From assembly GCA_963082975.1 (NCBI GenBank), contig OY720350.1, forward strand, positions 40,603,851 to 40,667,850: a stretch of DNA of 64,000 nt, read 5' to 3'. Made by a program: the position numbers and the translations under genes. Positions 58,711 to 64,000 of this stretch are shown piece after piece; position 1 is the stretch's first letter, and each line of letters opens with the position of its first letter. The notes beneath the pieces are model-generated. The model made no database searches and was not told the origin of the DNA. It saw only the letters and a program-made list of their open reading frames with translations. Source of the DNA: Labia minor (taxonomy: Eukaryota > Arthropoda > Insecta > Dermaptera > Spongiphoridae).

Positions 58711-60430
58711 TAGAATTTAATCTTAAAACTAAGATGATCGGGCGAAGTTTCATCACAGGACTCAAACTTTTTTATTATTCAATTGTCATATTCCTTATTT
58801 ACATTTCGTCTTTATGAGAAAAATTTTAGAATTTCATTTTTTGGGATTTTTTTTTCGCTTATTTTAAAATTAAAATTTACGAATTCTATATGAATGTCTA
58901 CCATACTTTCTCAGCTATAAATGTAACGAAGAATGCAACTTTTATTTATGTTATATTGTATTGAAATTTCTATTATAGTAAATTAAATATTATTTAGGCT
59001 TTTGATATTAACAGGATAAATCATTCACTCTAGCAATAAGTGAAAAAAAATCCTTTTTTTTATTTGAATTTCGAAAAAAATTTTATGGTTTTTGATATCA
59101 AAAAGGAAGAAATATTATAAAAAAAAATAATTATAAGTTTATTTTTATTCAGGTTCTAATTAGCTATTTGATTGATTTTTAAATAAGATTTTATAATTTT
59201 ATTGTATCTCCTATATAAATTCTTTTTCTTAACCACATAATGATTATATAATAATGTAAGTTTAAGCGAGATTGTTAATGTGGATGAATGACTGGTGTTT
59301 ATTTTAGCGATGCCGCTCACAAATAACGAAATAACAAATCGCCTCTGGACCAATTAAAATGGATTTTTTTCACGCTCATCTTTATACTGGGAAGAAAATT
59401 GACGGTTCCCCTCCTCCAATCAACCAAACTGATTAGAATGCAAATAGTTAAGTACCTGGCGTTTCGAAATTGGCTCCGATACTTGTTTTTTTTTTTGCGC
59501 TCATGAATATATATTTATCTAGAAAAGATGATAGACTATTTTTAGAAATAAATTAACATGCATTTAGATAAATTAAACACTAGTCTATAATTAAGTACAA
59601 ATAGATATTCATTTGCGGAATAATAAAAGATAAATACAAAGAGAAACAATCTTTTTGGAAATTTTCTTTTTGTACTTTCCGGCATAAATTAAATTTTCTA
59701 AATTATTAATATATTCTCAATGATAATCTACATAATATATTCCGGGATGTTCAAATGACTTTCATTTATTTAACATTAATTTATAAAATTTATTTAAATT
59801 TAATTGATCGTTTGAATTTCACATTTTAATAATAAAATAAATATTTTTCTTTACTAGTAAATTGTGATAGATTTTAAATAATAAATTATTATTTATTCAT
59901 TTATGTGTTTATAATATTTTGCTATATAAATATTTTCCAACTTTAAAATAAATAAATTAATCATATTAATTAATATAATTAATTAATGATTTACTTAAAT
60001 AAATAAAATTTCTCTAAAAATTGTTTAGAATTTAAAGTTTTTTTTTACAGTTCTTTACATTTAATAAAGAATTCAAATATACCTGTAGATGGTTTTATGG
60101 CTGTCTATCCGGAAAATTGTGAGATTTATAATATTTTGTTGAAAATTGGTATTTAATAGTTTTCCTCGTGTCAGTATATTAAAATCTTTATTTCTTTTAA
60201 TGTGTAATTATTCAATATTATATAGAACAGTTTAAATTTCATATAGTATTTAATTATTGATTTTTAGAACATTTATATAAATATACGAATAAACGAATAA
60301 ATTTATTAAAAAAGTCTTCATTATGCCTAAATCTTTTATAATGATTCAAAGAATATACAATTTCTTATATAAAAAAATATTTGAATATTATTTTTAAATT
60401 TTTTGGCACACTTAACATCAATAACCTTAA
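58711..60430. other. AT-rich DNA, no gene; one GC-richer block
   Basis: The 59280-59480 part (CGATGCCGCTCACAAATAAC, TCGCCTCTGGACCAATTAAA, AAGTACCTGGCG) is unique and GC-richer, and could be a conserved non-coding element. A minus frame at 59156-59353 overlaps it without recognisable features. The rest is plain AT-rich DNA. Confidence 0.35.
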
Positions 60431-60480
60431 AATATGGGAGTTTTGTGTGATCCTAGATGGCCCAGACGCAAATAATATTA
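60431..60480 (+). repeat. 5'-truncated SINE 3' end
   Basis: ATGGGAGTTTTGTGTGATCC and TAGATGGCCCAGACGC plus AAATAATATTATAATAA match the 3' terminus of the SINE at 58341-58705 (its minus strand). A short 3'-only copy with an AAT-type tail is what incomplete target-primed reverse transcription leaves. Confidence 0.6.
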
Positions 60481-60938
60481 TAATAATTTTTAAATTTTAT
60501 TAAAAATTTAGATCAAATTTTCAAGATCTCTATTCTACATAGAAAATATAAATATAGAAAAAAAAATCAAAATTTTAAAATGAATATATTTAATTAAAAT
60601 ATTCCAATATATTATATGTATATTTAGAATAAAATATAATTAATTAATTATTAAAATTTGGAAATTTTGATCGAAATTCATATAAATAAAAAAATTAATT
60701 CAACATTATTAAATGATTATATTTTAAGTTTAGTTTAGTTTTTTATAAAATTTAAAAAAAAAAATATTTTAATGTCCTTGATTTTCATTTTAGAAATTAG
60801 TTAAATTATAAAAAAAATACATTAATGGTATGTATAACTCCCCTGGATCAACTCTTTTAGGAATATAAAATCAATTTTACCGATTTCAGATATTTTGATT
60901 ATTGATTATTATATTTAATGTTTTATTTCTAAATTGTA

Positions 60939-61400
60939 CTAGAGTGGTCTGAAAAGTTTTCGACCAGACCAAGAAAAATGATGTTTTTCAATATTTTTCA
61001 ACATAATCTCCATCAACACTGATACATTTCTCATAACGGTGTTCGAATTAATTTAATTAATTAACAAATTATTTATTTAATTAATTAAATTTGATTTAAT
61101 TTAATTTAAGTCTCATCAACAGTTATGAATCGACGCAAAAATTCGTTTGGATTACGCCTACAGCCCCAAATTGTCGTTAGAAATGGTTTTTCGAAGCAAT
61201 TTTTAGTCTAACGTTAGGAAATGCGGCACCCACGTTGCACACAGCTTTCCATATTCAAATGGTTTTGCAAAATATTTCGCACACGTTCAGCTGACATCGT
61301 ACAGGTCTCAGCTATCTTGAATTTTGAAAAATAAAACAAACAAAAAATTGAAAAACCTCGTTTTTCTTGGCCAGGCCGGAAACTTTTCAGACCACCCTCG
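60939..61400 (-). mobile_element. Mariner-derived miniature element, copy E
   Basis: Ends CTAGAGTGGTCTGAAAAG and CAGACCACCCTCG have TA outside. It has the same internal layout as copy A, on the minus strand (FRRFIT-coding block, AT tract, ERVRNILQNHLNMESC-coding block). It is well preserved on the right half. Confidence 0.83.
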
Positions 61401-62321
61401 TATAAATTTAATGAGATTTGAACTCTGCAGCTTTTAGATTAATGAGAGGGGGGCATACTTTAATAAAGTAAAAAAAATAATAAAAATGAATATATATTAT
61501 ATATATATAAATTTAAACGATTATTATAACCATACAGAAGCTATTCTGAATGCTGACCTCTTTATTTATTTATTATTGTCTTTTATTATTTCTTCCTATA
61601 GAAATTCATTAAAAAAAATATAAAGAATAAAGAAATGAATAAAGCGAAGAACGCCCACACAGCTGATCCTGTTTCTAAGAAAGAAACTCTTTCTTAATTG
61701 TAACCAGTCTCACTTGTTTTTTTTTTTTTTTTTTTTAAAGCATCATTTCTCCGATTATCATTTTAATTAACAAATTATCCTCATCCCTTCTATTCCAACA
61801 TTTATTTATTTATTTTTTATCTCTCGATAATTTCTTAGAAAGCATTTCCATACATCGTCATCTTCTCACGGCTACCGACTGTCTACCGAGATTTAATTGT
61901 TGAATAAATGTTGATTCATTGGTTTGTTTGTCTCACCGACCAAGGTAAATCATTACCCTTACCAATACACCGTTTATGAAAAACTAATGACAATGGAATC
62001 AATCAAACGCTCAATTAATGAAATCTACAAAAGAAACAATCACCACATGCATTGAAAAGAAACCAACTTATTGTCTATTTGAAAGATTGAAATCAAAATG
62101 GTTTAGAATAATAAATTCATCAACATGAAATCCTCATAAAATCCAATGAAATGATCATCATGGCGTAGAAAAAGATAGATTTGATAACAAAAAAAAAATC
62201 GTTTCTTTTCTCGTCAATGTTTTGAATGAAAATTAATTAAATACGTTAATGAATGGAAATAAAATCCTTCGATCTTTACATTTTCTTAATAAAAAAAAAA
62301 AAAAAAAAAAAAAATTATTAA
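61401..62321. other. Intergenic DNA with candidate conserved part
   Basis: 61840-62130 is GC-richer and unique (CACGGCTACCGACTGTCTAC, TCTCACCGACCAAGG, CAATCAAACGCTCAATTAAT) and may be regulatory. T and A runs lie at 61714-61735 and 62292-62314. No coding frame. Confidence 0.35.
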
Positions 62322-62551
62322 CACACTATTAGCGGGGCGGGTATTTGTACCCGTTGCGGGGACTGCCACTTATAAGCGGGGCGGACGCTAGCCGCTCATA
62401 GTGTGATAATATATATTTTCCCTTGTGTCACTTAAAATTACTTATTTTAAACGATAACTAATATATAAGTGGCAACGGGTATAAATATCCGCCCCGCTTA
62501 TAAGTGGCAGTCCCCGCAACGGGTACAAATACCCGCCACGCTCATAGTGTG
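62322..62551. mobile_element. GC-rich palindromic element flanked by TTAA, copy 2
   Basis: CACACTATTAGCGGGGCGGG and the right end CGCTCATAGTGTG lie directly inside TTAA (62318-62321 and 62552-62555). The arms share CCCGTTGCGGGGACTGCCAC, which itself contains smaller hairpins. It is related to 45812-46010 and probably piggyBac-type, with no coding capacity. Confidence 0.7.
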
Positions 62552-63080
62552 TTAATAAAAAAAATATTTAAATAAATAAAAACAACAACAAAAACTGTGT
62601 ATTATTTTAAAACAGGAAGAAGTCATATTTTAACACTTCAAAATAGTTAATTAATAATTAAATTCAATGAAGGTATAATTAGATAATGCTGATATGCTAG
62701 ATAAATTTTATTGAAGAGTTGAAAAAGTGGTAATAAAAAAAAAGGATAACCCTCACCTCATGTTAATGATTTTAAAAGAATAATAATACTAGAACATAAT
62801 TGATTTATTACATTCATGATATTTTTACTTTCACTTAAATTTATTATCAGTTAGCGTAATACTTAATTCTTGATAATATTAACATAGAAAATTTGTATTT
62901 AAATATTTATTTATTATTTATTATGTATAAGTAAGCAGATTAGGTAAAATAATTTTAAATACATTATTCCTCTTTCTATATAATTATTAATTTTGTTTTA
63001 ATATATTATACATGGCCTAAGGAAATTCATTTCATCAAATATTCAATTATTAAAGCTTTGATGGTTGGTTTTATTTATAA

Positions 63081-63371
63081 GGGAATTTTGTAAATAAAAC
63101 CACATATTGATATTTGTTATTGTAGATTTAATCAAAAAATACAAAAAATATACACAACGTTTCGATTGCTACTTCTGCAATCGTTATCAAGCAATCGAAA
63201 CGTTGTGTATATTTTTTGTATTTTTTGAATAATTTACAATAACAATAACTTCTGCAGTCGCTTTATAACGATTGCAGAAGTAGCAATCGAAATGTTGTGT
63301 ATATTTTTTGTATTTTTTGAATAAATTTACAATAACAAATATCAATATGTGGTTTTATTTACAAAATTCCC
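63081..63371. mobile_element. Foldback element with nested GAAACGTTG palindromes
   Basis: The left arm GGGAATTTTGTAAATAAAAC plus CACATATTGATATTTGTTAT is inverted at 63320-63371. Inside are GATTGCAGAAGTAGCAATCG, CGAAACGTTGTGTATATTTT and TACAATAACAA blocks arranged head-to-head. This is a composite inverted repeat that may derive from the 3' ends of a Penelope-like or related element. The frames at 63308-63543 cover the following TA/TATTTTA repeat and are not genes. Confidence 0.65.
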
Positions 63372-63397
63372 ATATAAATCATTTCATCAAATTTTAT

Positions 63398-63477
63398 ATA
63401 TATATTTATATATATATTATATATTTTATATATATATTATATATATATTATATGTTTTATATATATATTATATATTT

Positions 63478-63507
<30 letters not shown>
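63398..63507. repeat. Composite TA / TATATTTTATA satellite-like tract
   Basis: Irregular tandem ATATATATTATATATTTTAT units run into (TA)n. Directly after it, CAGGTGGAAAAAATTCC at 63509-63525 could be the end of a DNA transposon, but no partner is visible before the window ends. Confidence 0.8.
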
Positions 63508-63508
<1 letters not shown>

Positions 63509-64000
63509 AGGTGGAAAAAATTCCAAACACCAAGATAGAGTAGCTAGGTAAACATAAAACATTTGAATTCTTGAATATTAATAAAATCATGACGAGTACA
63601 AATTTAGATGCCATTATTTCACATTTGTAATGCTTCTTTTCGCACAAACGTTAATCTGTAATCTTGAAACACTAATCAAATAAATAGTTTACATAGACAA
63701 ATATTTTGCCTAAATTTCATACTTCCGATCCAATTTCTTCTTAGTATTTGCATTGAACATTTTTATAGTTTAAATTTAAATTTAAGTTATCCCCAGAATT
63801 AATAAAATCACGTATCACGTGTCTTAGTTAGTTATAAATATAATTAATAATTAATAATTAAAGAATTCAAATATTTTTTGCTTACTTTGCACAACTTTTA
63901 GTGTTTGAATTTTCAAGTGGTAAAAGATCCAAATTTTTATTAAAGATGACTGGAGGGAGATATTAAAAAAAATTTTAATTAATTAAAAATACTTATATTA

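Noticed and set aside
63308..63543. Two Tyr/Ile-rich frames
   Set aside because: Translation of the TATATTTTATA / TA repeat tract.

Overview
This window is non-coding-rich, very AT-rich animal DNA, most likely from an insect. The evidence is short exons with consensus GT-AG introns, many mariner-like elements, hAT and piggyBac-like miniature elements, tRNA-headed SINEs, a LINE, Helitrons, and microsatellite-bearing interspersed repeats of a kind common in insects. The sequence does not fix the order; an AT-rich hymenopteran or hemipteran would fit, at low confidence. There is no bacterial operon, CRISPR array or rRNA. Nearly all open reading frames here are chance frames or transposon debris.

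The only convincing host gene lies at the left end on the plus strand. It is the 3' part of a developmental transcription factor gene: exon 971-1123, an intron of about 5.7 kb, and the last coding exon 6834-7124. The exons join in phase 0. They encode an eh1-like FTIESIM motif followed by proline-rich and alanine-rich tracts, best matching the C-terminal half of a FoxB (fd4/fd5-like) forkhead protein. The DNA-binding domain would lie upstream of the window. The intron has filled with transposons: a hAT element with a perfect 8-bp target duplication and another element nested inside it, a foldback element, LINE debris, a truncated mariner and a solo-LTR-like repeat.

From 7.1 kb to the right end I see no host exon. 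The region is a mosaic of mobile DNA. (1) Four Helitron-like elements (13081-14873, 26998-27664, 46556-47740, 48973-50852) have TC...CTAG termini and carry pieces of a LINE reverse-transcriptase ORF. (2) At least three families (R1, R2, R3) share one architecture: a 10-12 bp subterminal inverted repeat, a central microsatellite and a 3'-terminal hairpin. This is the plan of Helentron-associated elements (HINE/DINE-1). A Helentron-type endonuclease remnant at 55015-55412 may be debris of a driver. (3) Five mariner-derived miniature elements share one family, and there are four other mariner remnants. (4) Two TTAA-flanked GC-rich palindromes, two tRNA-headed SINEs with a 5'-truncated copy, and several foldback elements also occur.

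Scattered GC-richer, non-repeated, non-coding blocks (8330-8620, 21390-21790, 24340-24600, 26215-26500, 56570-56905, 59280-59480, 61840-62130) are candidates for conserved cis-regulatory DNA in a gene desert beside a developmental transcription factor. That reading is inference. The long remaining AT-rich stretches hold only simple repeats as far as I can see.
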